A stretch of 64,000 nucleotides of DNA from Pseudomonas oryzihabitans (GTDB lineage Bacteria > Pseudomonadota > Gammaproteobacteria > Pseudomonadales > Pseudomonadaceae). Location: contig NZ_CP013987.1 of NCBI RefSeq assembly GCF_001518815.1, positions 2,874,501-2,938,500 of the forward strand, written 5' to 3'. Below, piece by piece: positions 19,801 to 27,283 of this stretch (the stretch's first letter is position 1; the number at the start of each line of letters is the position of its first letter). The translations under genes were made by a program, and so were the position numbers. Under the pieces are notes generated by a model that did not search any database, had not been told where the DNA came from, and worked only from the letters and a program-made list of their open reading frames with translations.

Positions 19801-22800
19801 TTGCGCGCCTCGGGCCATTTGGGATCAAGAAAGACACAGGCCCCGCCAGCCTTGAGAATGCCCAGCAGACCCACGACGAAACTGGCCTGCCGCGGCTGAC
19901 AGAGGGCGACCCGCACCTCGGCGCCCACCCCCTGGGCACGCAGCGCCCGGGCCAGGCGATTGCTGTCGGCATCCAGTTGCGCATGACTCAGGCTGGCATC
20001 GGCCGCCATCACCGCGGCCCCTGGTCCGGCCTGGCGCAGGCCCGCACGCCATAGCGCCAGCAGATCCGCCGCTGGAAAGGCCTGGCGCTCACCTTCAAGC
20101 CCCACGGCCTCGGCGGCCAGGCGATAGCGCGCCAGCGGTTGCTCGGCATCGGCTACCACCTGTTGGGCCAGTTGGGCGAAGTCGGCTGCCAGCGCGGCGA
20201 TGCGCGAGGCGTCGAAGAGATCGCAGGCGTAGGTAAAGACCGCTTCGATACCGGAGGGGACGTCGGTGATGTCCAGCCCCAGGTCGAAGTGCGCCGCGCC
20301 ATCGTCGAGCTGCCGCGCCGACAGGGTCACACCACCCAGATCCAGGCCCTGGGGCAGCGGAAACTGCTGCGTGAATTTGACCTGGCACAGTGGATTCCAA
20401 CCCAGGTGGCGTTCCGGCGCCAGGGCCTCCACCAGCAGATCGAAGGGCAGGTCCTGGTGCGCCTGGGCTTCCAGGGCGCGCGTCCTGACCTGGGCCAGCA
20501 GTGCCTTGAATGACTGGGTACCGTCGAGGTGGCAGCGCAGCACCTGGGTGTTGACAAAGAAGCCGATCAACCGCTCGGTTTCTCGCCGCGTGCGCCCGGC
20601 CACGGGTACGCCCACGCATAGGTCATGGCTGCCGCTATGACGCTGCAACAGCAGCTGAAACAGCGCCAGGCCGACCATGAACAGGGTTGCCCCCTGGCGC
20701 TGGGCCAGCTCGCGCAGGCCTTGGCTGGCCGTCTCGCTCAGGCTGAAGGCAAAGCGCGCACCGCGCCCGCTTTGCCGAGGTGGGCGGGGTCGGTCACAGG
20801 CTAAATCCAGCCGTGCCGGGGCATCGGCCAGTTGCGCACGCCAATACGCCAGTTGCCGCTCGCGCGCGGCACCGGTCAGCTGGTGGCGCTGCCAGCGGGC
20901 GAAGTCGGCATAGGTGATGGAGAGGGGCGCAAGCGCAGGCGCCTGGCCCTCCTCCGTCTGGTACAGGACGGCAAAGTCTTCCAGCAGGACTTGGATCGAC
21001 CAGCCGTCGGCAATGATGTGGTGCAGCACCAGCACCAGTCGATGATCGTCGGCCCCATGCCGGACCAGCGCCATGCGCCACAAGGGGCCTTCCCGCAGAT
21101 CCAGCGGGCGACGCACCAGGCTACGGACCAGTTCGGCCTGGGTTGCGTCGCGATCCAGCGCCCGGCTCAGGTCATGATGCTCGACCGCGCCCTGGGCCAG
21201 CGCCTCGATGCGTTGCTCGGGAACCTCACCGTCGCCCGCGTCGAAGCGGGTACGCAGCGCGGCGTGACGCTGCACCAGCGTCTCCAGCGCCCGCTCCAGC
21301 CGCGCCACGTCCAGGGTGCCGGCAAGGTGGATTTCCCCGGCCAGATGATAGGTAGCCTTGCCTGGTTCCAACTGATCGAGAAACCACAGCCGTTGTTGGG
21401 CAAAGGACTGGGGCGCTCGCTCATCGCCTTGGGCGAGCGGTCCTTCCGGCTGGGCCTCGCGCGGCAGCGCGGCCACCTGCGCCGAAAAGGCCGCCAGCGT
21501 CGGATGCGCGAACAGCAGTGCGGGATCGACCGCCACACCCAGCGTGTCACGCAAACGGGCCTGCACCTGGACCACGGCCACCGAATCGCCACCCTGGGCG
21601 AAGAAGTGGGCGTCCGCGGCCAGCTCGGCGCGGTTGAGTACCTCAGCCCAGGCCGTCCTCACCGCCGGCAGCACGGTTTGGGCCGCAGGCTCGGGTTGCT
21701 GCCGGGCTAAGCGGCCATCACGCCACTCGGCGAAGCTATCCAGGGTGCCGGTCAGCCAGCCAGCCCGGCAGGCTGAGCGTTGCAGCTTGCCGCTGGTGGT
21801 TCTGGGCAGTGTGCCCGGTTCGAGCAGGGCGATGGCGCTGGGAGCGACCTGGAAGGCCTGAGTCAGGGCTTCCACCAGGGCTGTGCAAATGCGTTCGGCC
21901 GGTACCAGCCGGCGCACGTTGCGACTGATCTCCAGCGCCAGCCCTATCCCCTCGCGCCCCGCCTCGCCCTCCAGCGCGAAAGCCGCCACCCGGCCCCGCC
22001 GCAGGTAATCGGCCACCTGCTCTTCCAGCAGCAGCTCCACATCCTGCGGATAGAGATTATGGCCGTTGAGGATGATGAGATCTTTCAGCCGCCCGGCGAT
22101 ATAGAGCCCTTGCTCGGCCGCAATGCCCAGGTCCCCGGTACGCAGCCAACGCCTGCCGTCGCGCTCCACGAACGCCGCGGCCGTGGCGGACGGATTGTTC
22201 CAGTAACCCTGGGCCAGGCTGGGCCCGGCAACCCACACTTCCCCGGCACGGTTCTCGCCCAGCGGTTCCAGCGTCTGCGGGTCGACGATGCTCAGCGCGT
22301 GCTCCGCATCGCACCAGCCACAACCGGCCAGGCGACCCTGCTGCAGCGCGACCTCCGCACCTGCGGCGCCCAGGGCCTCACCCGCGAAGCGACGGATGCG
22401 GAAATCATCCACGGGCTCATGGGCGCAGACATAGAGGGTCGCCTCGGCCAGGCCATAGGCTGGGGTCAGCGCCTGACGGCGGAAGCCCGCGGCGGCGAAG
22501 CGCTCGCAGAAGGCATCCAGGGTATCCACGCGGATGGGCTCGGAGCCGGAAAAGGCCATGCTCCAGCGACTCAGGTCGAGTTCCGCCAGGGCGCTATCGC
22601 TGACCCGCTCCACGCACAGGCGGTAGGCGAAGTCCGGCCCGCCGCTGATGGTGCCGCCGTATTGGCTGATCGCCTGCAGCCAGCGCGCCGGCCGGGTAAG
22701 AAAGTGGTTGGGCGACATCAGCGTCAGGGTGCCGCCGTGAAAGATCGGTAGCAGCAGCCCAAGCATCAGGCCCATGTCATGGTAGAGCGGCAGCCAGCTC

Positions 22801-23435
22801 ACCCAGCCTTCGTCACGCCCGGTGAGAAACCCCCGCTGCATGGCCTTTTCGTTGGCGATCAGATTGGCGTGACTGACCATCACCCCCTTGGGCGCGGACG
22901 TCGAACCCGAGGTGTACTGCAGAAAGGCAAGCGCCGCGGGATCCACGACCTGGGGGCGATAGGCCAGCGCCCAAGTGGCATCGATGTCTTCGACCGCCAG
23001 GCACAGGGCACCTTCGGGCAGCGCCTGGCGCAGCGTCTCGGCATGGGCGGCGAGGCAGGCTCGTTCGCCGAGCACTACCCGTGGCTTGGCATCGTCGAGC
23101 ATGCCGCGCAGTCGCTCGATGTGCATCTGGCGATTGTTTTCCGGCGGGAAGGCCGGCACGGCGATGACGCCGGCATAGAGGCAGGCGAAGAACGCCGCCG
23201 CGTAGTCCGGTCCACTGGGCAGCAGCAACACACAGCGCTCGCCGCGCGCCTCCCCCAGGCGTTCCTGCAGGCAGCCGGCGAGGCTCAGCGCCCGGTTGCG
23301 CAGCTGGGCATAGGACAGCAGCTGGGGCGTCTCGTCATTGGTCAGGTGGCGCAGCAATAGCTGGTCCGGCTGGCGCTCGGCGTAGAAATCAAGGACGTCG
23401 ACGAAATGCTCGGCTTGATCCGCTCTGGAGGTCAT
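13893..23435 (-). CDS. Non-ribosomal peptide synthetase 1 with fatty acyl-AMP ligase loading domain
   Basis: 3180 residues. Residues 1-585 are a fatty acyl-AMP ligase (YTSGSTSAPKG near 173, SWLPLYHDMGL), followed by a carrier domain (GGDSV, Ser near 618), C (HHIIADGWS, 805), A (1270), PCP (LGGDSI, 1643), E (HHLAVDGVSW, 1827), C (HHHVLIDAW, 2260), A (2737) and PCP (LGGHSL, 3117). The first amino-acid-activating domain reads DLTKVGHVGK, an aspartate code. The second reads DVWELTADDK, close to 2,4-diaminobutyrate codes as I remember them. Predicted product: fatty acyl-D-Asp-Dab, passed to synthetase 2. It opens the line as PvdL does in pyoverdine synthesis, but it has no Glu and no Tyr module, so it would not make a pyoverdine chromophore. 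No Asp beta-hydroxylase or extra interface domain is present. ATG at 23435 has AGGTGA seven bases upstream. Confidence 0.95.
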   Translation of the reverse strand: MTSRADQAEHFVDVLDFYAERQPDQLLLRHLTNDETPQLLSYAQLRNRALSLAGCLQERLGEARGERCVLLLPSGPDYAAAFFACLYAGVIAVPAFPPENNRQMHIERLRGMLDDAKPRVVLGERACLAAHAETLRQALPEGALCLAVEDIDATWALAYRPQVVDPAALAFLQYTSGSTSAPKGVMVSHANLIANEKAMQRGFLTGRDEGWVSWLPLYHDMGLMLGLLLPIFHGGTLTLMSPNHFLTRPARWLQAISQYGGTISGGPDFAYRLCVERVSDSALAELDLSRWSMAFSGSEPIRVDTLDAFCERFAAAGFRRQALTPAYGLAEATLYVCAHEPVDDFRIRRFAGEALGAAGAEVALQQGRLAGCGWCDAEHALSIVDPQTLEPLGENRAGEVWVAGPSLAQGYWNNPSATAAAFVERDGRRWLRTGDLGIAAEQGLYIAGRLKDLIILNGHNLYPQDVELLLEEQVADYLRRGRVAAFALEGEAGREGIGLALEISRNVRRLVPAERICTALVEALTQAFQVAPSAIALLEPGTLPRTTSGKLQRSACRAGWLTGTLDSFAEWRDGRLARQQPEPAAQTVLPAVRTAWAEVLNRAELAADAHFFAQGGDSVAVVQVQARLRDTLGVAVDPALLFAHPTLAAFSAQVAALPREAQPEGPLAQGDERAPQSFAQQRLWFLDQLEPGKATYHLAGEIHLAGTLDVARLERALETLVQRHAALRTRFDAGDGEVPEQRIEALAQGAVEHHDLSRALDRDATQAELVRSLVRRPLDLREGPLWRMALVRHGADDHRLVLVLHHIIADGWSIQVLLEDFAVLYQTEEGQAPALAPLSITYADFARWQRHQLTGAARERQLAYWRAQLADAPARLDLACDRPRPPRQSGRGARFAFSLSETASQGLRELAQRQGATLFMVGLALFQLLLQRHSGSHDLCVGVPVAGRTRRETERLIGFFVNTQVLRCHLDGTQSFKALLAQVRTRALEAQAHQDLPFDLLVEALAPERHLGWNPLCQVKFTQQFPLPQGLDLGGVTLSARQLDDGAAHFDLGLDITDVPSGIEAVFTYACDLFDASRIAALAADFAQLAQQVVADAEQPLARYRLAAEAVGLEGERQAFPAADLLALWRAGLRQAGPGAAVMAADASLSHAQLDADSNRLARALRAQGVGAEVRVALCQPRQASFVVGLLGILKAGGACVFLDPKWPEARKAQVVADSGARLLLGAPQPEGPPSLALDAAADWRRLPADALDVVVRPAQAAYLIYTSGTTGRPKGVVVSHGAIANYVQGVLQRLALPPQASFALVSTVAADLGHTVLFGALATGGTLHLVDDEVVRDADRCAGYFADHPVAVLKIVPTQLAALLQAAEPARLLPHAALVLGGEALPAQLAAQVRQLKPGCRLFNHYGPTESTVGALTAALDDPATGIALGTPLPNLRARVLDADLNALPAGAAGELYLGGPGLARGYQGRPGDTAAVFLPDPWAPGERLYRTGDRVRLAADGRLEFLGRSDDQLKVRGYRVAPGEIVAALLAQPGITAAHVQLDGRGQLVAYVTGDTKGERLREILARQLPEALVPAQVLVLAAFPLTANGKLDRARLPQPEARQAAFAEPQGEVEAALATLWSDALKVDRVGRHDNFFALGGDSILSLQIIARARRQGLKLTPKQLFEHQTIAALAEVAAPAGAPVTPPAIKDPMGDLPLTPIQARFFSEPVRQRAHWNQSVVMELAAPLEAEVLRQALAALVARHSSLRLAFEPTEQGGWRQRVRPVEDAQRLLWTCQVATETELAPLFEEAERSLDLARGPLLRAVLAEGPERHPRLLLVIHHLAVDGVSWRILLDELALAYQQLAGGTPPDLGEASSDWSAWAHQMAHRAADAGLQRQRGYWEAVAAVPETLPCSHPQGTCRVRDSGTLAQRLSVDLTDRLLAVSGTEAVLLAALADALRHWTGRAATRIALEGHGREDLHGQLDLSRTLGWFTCLYPLVLGAEATPTGTLARVRRTLAEVPERGLGYGLLRYLADTCLADTREGLTFNYLGRFERPTVAGFPLRQLELRSSRDPDGPLTSALVLDARVYDGQLRLDWRYSTARFEASAIARLHEGFTTALEALLATETGNVPEPALEAVLPLAPMQEGILMHSLLEPGSGIYLMQDRYALRQPLAAEAFRLAWDAVVARHPALRTGFQEQDGEWRQVVHRQVPSPVSFLDFSDRPREEGLAALEALLAEERREGFDFARPPLLRLRLVTFGPNDHQLVQTHHHVLIDAWCRGLMLGEFFARYRAALAGTALTLPPARPYADFLAWLQAQDAAAGRAWWQAELAGVTAATPLPYRRPGTASGEMRDEAVALSAEATHALATQARRHQLTANTFVQAAWALVLMRHAGCDEVVFGVTVAGRPPELDGIEEALGLFINTLPLRVARPTAEVTALELLRRLQARNVELRQHEHLPLAELQRLAAIPPGEPLFESLFVFENVPLGGAVEEAVAEFGITPLANRTHTNYPLTVVLLPGRELRLQLTFDTGLFAAADMRTLLGQFERLLGALIEAPERPLDELDPLAASEYEQLLAWGRGAVQPHWYQLSWIERFEARAAHHPQRLVARCGEETLSYGELDERAGRLGRALAAEGIGPDQIVALCAPRGVALLTLMVGVFKAGAAYLALDERHPQARSARLLDSSATPVLVVPRAERATAEAVLALCERQPRLLILEELLARHPVGGPGVRARPDQLAYVIFTSGSTGEPKGVMVTQQGMLNNQLSKLPYLQLGEEDVIAQTAATGFDVSVWQFLTAPLFGGRVEIVAEAEVQDPAQLLARVTRGGVSVLECVPAVIAALLDLPHQPLPALRWLLPTGEALAPDLAGRWLQRYPQIPLVNAYGPAECADDVALQRLRVPQRDIPIGTPTDNTRLFVLDERLRLVPQGGTGELYIGGTGVGRGYLGRPGLTAERFVPSPFTAGERLYRSGDLVRWSARGELEYVGRTDFQIKVRGQRLEPGEIETLLRAQPGIRDAAVAAQPTPQGIQLVAYLEPQGSERPDLDALRACLTQRLPLFMVPTQSLWLERLPRNANGKLDRRALPVPELPAESQQPPQGATERQLAELWQELLQVPEVGREADFFALGGHSLLATRLLSRVHERLGVRVPLAAAFTATTLTAQAELIDTLREQTLDDDRLEALDALLDELEETP

Positions 23436-23508
23436 GGCTTCACCTGCGAAAAAGAAAGTGCCGGACGCCGCCAGGCAGCGCCCCGAGAAGAGAGAGGTGG
23501 CTGGTGGT

Positions 23509-24795
23509 TCAGGCGGAACGCATGGCCATTGGTGTCGCGCTGGACAGGGCCATGGCCTTGACGAGCTCTTCGGAGCGAATCGCCAATACCGACAGCAAGG
23601 TGTCGGAGAGACCGTGGCTCACCTCGCAGCCACCTTGCAGGAACACCTGCACGGCGCCGCCCGCGGCCAGCGGCAACCGGTAGTGACGGTCAGGATCGCC
23701 GTCCTCGAGGTGCTCGCGAAGGCCGGCCAGCAGATGCTGGTGATAGTCACGGCGATATCCCGTGGCCAGGATCACCACATCGAAGCTCAGGGTCTGGCGC
23801 ATGCCATCAACTCGCCCTTCCAGTTCCACCTCCACCCCCTGGTCGAGGGGCCGGCAGGCCTCCACGGAGCGCTCGCAAAGCAGACGGTGACGCTCATGGC
23901 CACGCAGCTTCTGCAGGTAGAACAACTGGTAGAGGTTCTCGATCAGCTCCAGGTCCACTACCGAATAGTTGGTATTGCGGTACTCGGCGGACAGCCGCTC
24001 ACGCCGCTCCGGTGACTGCGCATAGATCCGGTCGGTAAAGGACGGGTTGAAGATCTCGTTGACGAAGGGGCTGTCGTCGGATGGCTTGAGCGCCCCGCCC
24101 CGCAGGATCAACGACGCCTCGACCTGCGGAAACCGTTGCGTCAGGTCTTGAAAGATTTCGGCGGCGCTCTGGCCACCACCGATCACCGCCACTCGGCGTG
24201 GCTGCAGCGGATCGGCCAGCAGCGTCTCGATGCGACCGCGATAGGCCGAGGAATGCAGGACCCGCGGATCGTTCAGCGTGGCGAACGCCGCCGGTAGCTG
24301 CGGTGTGCCTCCGATGCCGAGGATCAGGTTGCGGCCCAGGCGGCGTTGCAGCCTGCCCTGCTGGTCACGGGACACCACCTGAACGGCGGCCAGGATACCT
24401 TCGCGATACCAGGGCTCCACCGCCACCACCTCCTCGCCATAGTGCACCTGCTCGGCAAAGGCCGCGGCTGCCCAGCCCAGGTAGTCGTTGTATTCCTCGC
24501 GGCTGGGAAAGAAGGTCTTGAGGTTGATGAAATCCTCCAGCCGGCCGCGCTCCTTCAGGTAGTTGACGAAGGTGAAGCGGCTGGCGGGATTGCGCAGGGT
24601 CGCCAGGTCCTTGAGAAAGGAAATCTGCATCGTGGCGCCGTCGAGGAGCATGCCTTCGTGCCAGCTGAACGCCGGCTTGCGCTCGATGAAGCACCCCTGG
24701 GGTTGGCGTCCGCACGCCTGCTCGTCCGCGGCGATGGCCAGTGCCAGGTTGGAGGGCCCGAAGCCGATGCCGATATAGTCGTGGACCTGTTCCAT
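23509..24795 (-). CDS. pvdA: L-ornithine N5-monooxygenase (PvdA/SidA family)
   Basis: 428 residues from ATG at 24795, preceded by GAGAGG seven bases upstream; an in-frame start 12 codons further up has no such site. It hydroxylates the side-chain nitrogen of ornithine with FAD and NADPH, giving the hydroxamate precursor of siderophores. Visible features are the N-terminal FAD motif IGIGFGPSNLALAIA, the substrate-region SWHEGMLL and MQISFLKDL, the NADPH motif VIGGGQSAAEIF near residue 200, and the C-terminal FATGY-type motif ILATGYRRD. PvdA of P. aeruginosa is 443 residues long. The gene lies 73 bases upstream of synthetase 1 on the same strand and a Fur-like box precedes it. This is the main reason to expect hydroxyornithine in the peptide. 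The symbol denotes the family; the product is probably not pyoverdine. Confidence 0.93.
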   Translation of the reverse strand: MEQVHDYIGIGFGPSNLALAIAADEQACGRQPQGCFIERKPAFSWHEGMLLDGATMQISFLKDLATLRNPASRFTFVNYLKERGRLEDFINLKTFFPSREEYNDYLGWAAAAFAEQVHYGEEVVAVEPWYREGILAAVQVVSRDQQGRLQRRLGRNLILGIGGTPQLPAAFATLNDPRVLHSSAYRGRIETLLADPLQPRRVAVIGGGQSAAEIFQDLTQRFPQVEASLILRGGALKPSDDSPFVNEIFNPSFTDRIYAQSPERRERLSAEYRNTNYSVVDLELIENLYQLFYLQKLRGHERHRLLCERSVEACRPLDQGVEVELEGRVDGMRQTLSFDVVILATGYRRDYHQHLLAGLREHLEDGDPDRHYRLPLAAGGAVQVFLQGGCEVSHGLSDTLLSVLAIRSEELVKAMALSSATPMAMRSA

Positions 24796-24847
24796 GCGAA
24801 CCTCTCGTCGATAACCGGGTGGGATCGCCAACCGCCCAAAGCACGAT

Positions 24848-24862
24848 TGACAATCATTCTCA
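24848..24862. promoter_or_regulatory. Fur-like box upstream of the ornithine hydroxylase
   Basis: TGACAATCATTCTCA (opposite strand TGAGAATGATTGTCA) matches the 7-1-7 Fur inverted repeat TGATAATnATTATCA at all but two defined positions. It is about 53 bases upstream of the ATG of the monooxygenase and downstream of the exporter gene, so it should control the monooxygenase-synthetase transcript in response to iron. Confidence 0.75.
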
Positions 24863-24941
24863 CCTCATCGACGAATGGCCTGCTCGCTTGTTCAGGCCTT
24901 TTTTGCCAATCGATCCCCGGATCGGTACCCGTTCACAACCG

Positions 24942-26615
24942 CTAGCCAGGGCGGCCGGCGATCTCGCGCAAGGCATCGCGACTGGCCCGCTCGCGCTGTA
25001 CGCCCACCAGCTCCACCAGGCGACCGCTCTCCATCTTCAATAGGCGATCAGCCTGATCGAAATAGGCGTCGTCATGGGTGATGGCGAATACCGTCAGCCC
25101 CGCGGCCTTCATCTGCGGCAACAACTCCCGGTAGAACAGCTGGCGAAACAGCGGATCCTGGTCAGCGGCCCACTCATCCAGCAGGACGATGCTGCGCCCC
25201 TCCAGCATCGCCAGCAGCAGGGCCAGCCGCTTGCGCTGTCCCTGGGACAGGCGGGTGTCCACCAGCCGCCCTTCCGCCACCCGGACCTTCCGCCCCAGGT
25301 GCAAGCGCCGGAGCCATGCCTCTACCTCGGTCCCAGCCGCCGTCGCCCCCGCAGGGCCCAGCAGGCGGTCGAACAGGTGGAAATCGGTGAAGACGGAGGC
25401 GAACATTTGCCGGTAGGCGGTCCAATCAGCGACTTCCACGCTCTTGCCATCGACTGCCAGCGAACCCTGTTGCGGGCGGTACAGACCGGTCAGCAAGCGC
25501 GCCAGGGTCGACTTGCCACTGCCGTTGCCGCCCATGAGGAACACCGTTTCCCCGCGTCTGAGTGTGAGATCCAGCGGGCCCACGTCGAAGCCTTGTTCAT
25601 CATCCTGGGGCGGATAGCGATACTCGACGCCCCGCAACTCCAGGTGCTCCCAGTCCGTGGCGAAGGGCTGCGTCGGCTCGACGGAGCCGGTCGCGACCGG
25701 GGCCAGGGTCAGGGCCTCCACCCGCTCCAGCGCCACCCGTCCGGCCATCAGCGGCGGTAGCGCGGCCACGGCCATCACCAGTGGCGTACGCAGAAAGAGG
25801 ATGGTCAGGGCATAGGTGGCCGCTACCTCACTGCTGGCCCAGCCCAGCCCGTTGGCCAGGTAGAACGCCAGACCGATGGTACCCAGGACCATGGTGTTGG
25901 CCCAGTTGCTGGCCATGGCGTTGTACCGATCCGCCAGGGTGACGTGATCGCGGTAGGCACCGGCGTTGGCCTGGAAATCCTCTTCGAAGAAGCGCTGCGC
26001 GCGCGCGCGGTTCAACGCCAGTTCCTTGCGCCCCTCGATCAGCGCCTGGTAGTCCTCATAGAGGCGATTCTCGGCATCGCGCAGTAGGTGCAGGTGACGG
26101 TTGAGCCGGGACACGAGCAGCCAGCCCAGGCCCAGGGTCACCGTCATCCAGGCGAGCGTCACGAGAAACAGCGACCAGGACAGCCACGCCAGATAGAGGA
26201 AAGCCGCCAGGCTCAACACCGCGCCGTAGAGCAGCCCCGGCAGTTGCACGAAGGCCAGGGTCAGGTTGCGCAGGTCACTGGACAGACTGGCCAGGATGGC
26301 GGGCCCGCCGACCGTTTCAAGCCGCTCTATGTCGGTATCCAGCACCCGCTTCACCACCTGCCGCCGCAGATCGTAGACAAAGCTGTGGCCCAAGGCGGTA
26401 AGCGCCACCTGGGCACCGGCCGCCAGGATCAGCAACAGCAGGAGCAGCCCGAGAAACTGCAGCAGCGCCTCGGTCAAGGCGGGCTGGGGCGTGACCAGTC
26501 GCCAGTTGATGAAGGCGATCACCCCGACGCTGAGCAAGGCACCTCCCAGGCTGAGTAATAGCACCAAGATCGTCGCCAGGGGCCGATAGCGCAGGATGAG
26601 GCGAATGAGCGTCAT
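24942..26615 (-). CDS. Cyclic-peptide/siderophore-type ABC exporter, fused permease and ATPase (PvdE/SyrD family)
   Basis: 557 residues. The N-terminal half (1-300) holds about six membrane segments. The C-terminal half is an ABC ATPase with Walker A GGNGSGKST near residue 360, signature LSQGQRKR near 460, and Walker B IVLLDEWAADQD, which is typical of the PvdE group. Its expected role is moving the acylated precursor peptide across the inner membrane. Its ATG shares four bases (ATGA) with the stop of the sigma-factor gene, so the two are translationally coupled. It is separated from the monooxygenase by about 150 bases that contain a Fur-like box. The functional assignment to this siderophore rests on location. 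Confidence 0.9.
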   Translation of the reverse strand: MTLIRLILRYRPLATILVLLLSLGGALLSVGVIAFINWRLVTPQPALTEALLQFLGLLLLLLILAAGAQVALTALGHSFVYDLRRQVVKRVLDTDIERLETVGGPAILASLSSDLRNLTLAFVQLPGLLYGAVLSLAAFLYLAWLSWSLFLVTLAWMTVTLGLGWLLVSRLNRHLHLLRDAENRLYEDYQALIEGRKELALNRARAQRFFEEDFQANAGAYRDHVTLADRYNAMASNWANTMVLGTIGLAFYLANGLGWASSEVAATYALTILFLRTPLVMAVAALPPLMAGRVALERVEALTLAPVATGSVEPTQPFATDWEHLELRGVEYRYPPQDDEQGFDVGPLDLTLRRGETVFLMGGNGSGKSTLARLLTGLYRPQQGSLAVDGKSVEVADWTAYRQMFASVFTDFHLFDRLLGPAGATAAGTEVEAWLRRLHLGRKVRVAEGRLVDTRLSQGQRKRLALLLAMLEGRSIVLLDEWAADQDPLFRQLFYRELLPQMKAAGLTVFAITHDDAYFDQADRLLKMESGRLVELVGVQRERASRDALREIAGRPG

Positions 26616-27265
26616 GCACGACCTCGCGTGGGACAGTTGCGGGCAGCACAGCTGCCGGTCAGGGAATTGCGACAGTGCAGGGTGGCGTCCTGCAGAAGAA
26701 AATTGACCAGCGCGGGGGAGGCACCGATACGCCGGGCGACGTCCCTTTGGGTCAGGCCCTCGACCCGGCAGAGCGTGATCACGTCCTGGGTGCGCGCCGG
26801 CAGCTGGCGCAAGGCGCGCACCACCAGCCCGATTTCTTCCCGGGCCTGAACGACTCGCTCGGCGGAGTGATCGCTGGCCACGCCTTCATCCTGCTCGTCG
26901 GGGCTGACGAACCAGCGCTCCTCGAGCTTCTTGCGGCGGAGCTGGTCCACGGCCAGATTCTGGACAACCCGATACAGATAGCGTGACGGCTCCACGACAG
27001 CTTGGGAGTCTCGGCGCTCCCAGACCTTGAGAAAGGCCTCCTGCACCACGTCCTCGGCCCGCTTTCGACACCCGAGTAATCGCGTTGCCGTATTGAGGAG
27101 TCCGTAATGATGATGATCGAATAGCCGTCCCAGAGCTGAAGCACGATCAGCCGCCCTCTCCTCCGCCGGCTTCACCGGGGAGGCCAAGGCGGCCGACTGC
27201 GTGAGCGCGTCGAGAGAGGGCCGGGGCTGGCAGGAGGGCTGAGACGGCGCGAGAGGCGATAGCAT
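26612..27265 (-). CDS. ECF sigma factor, iron-starvation type
   Basis: 217 residues from ATG at 27265; a TTG at 27283 is also in frame, and neither has a clear ribosome site. Sigma region 2 is seen in GCRKRAEDVVQEAFLKVWER with PSRYLYRVVQNLAVDQLRR, and region 4 in QLPARTQDVITLCRVEGLTQ. The tail SPALVNFLLQDATLHCR resembles PvdS/FpvI-group sigma factors. The first 45 residues are a Pro/Ser-rich extension not seen in PvdS, so the true start may be internal. It overlaps the exporter by ATGA, and a Fur-like box lies 36 bases upstream. It probably directs RNA polymerase to the biosynthetic promoters under iron limitation. No anti-sigma regulator or TonB receptor is visible nearby. Confidence 0.88.
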   Translation of the reverse strand: MLSPLAPSQPSCQPRPSLDALTQSAALASPVKPAEERAADRASALGRLFDHHHYGLLNTATRLLGCRKRAEDVVQEAFLKVWERRDSQAVVEPSRYLYRVVQNLAVDQLRRKKLEERWFVSPDEQDEGVASDHSAERVVQAREEIGLVVRALRQLPARTQDVITLCRVEGLTQRDVARRIGASPALVNFLLQDATLHCRNSLTGSCAARNCPTRGRA

Positions 27266-27283
27266 TTCTGCATCCGGTAGCAA

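Noticed and set aside
1-23435. Pyoverdine synthesis
   Set aside because: The fatty-acyl start resembles PvdL, but there is no Glu-Tyr-Dab chromophore order; the first residues are Asp and a Dab-like one, and no chromophore-maturation genes are present in the window.
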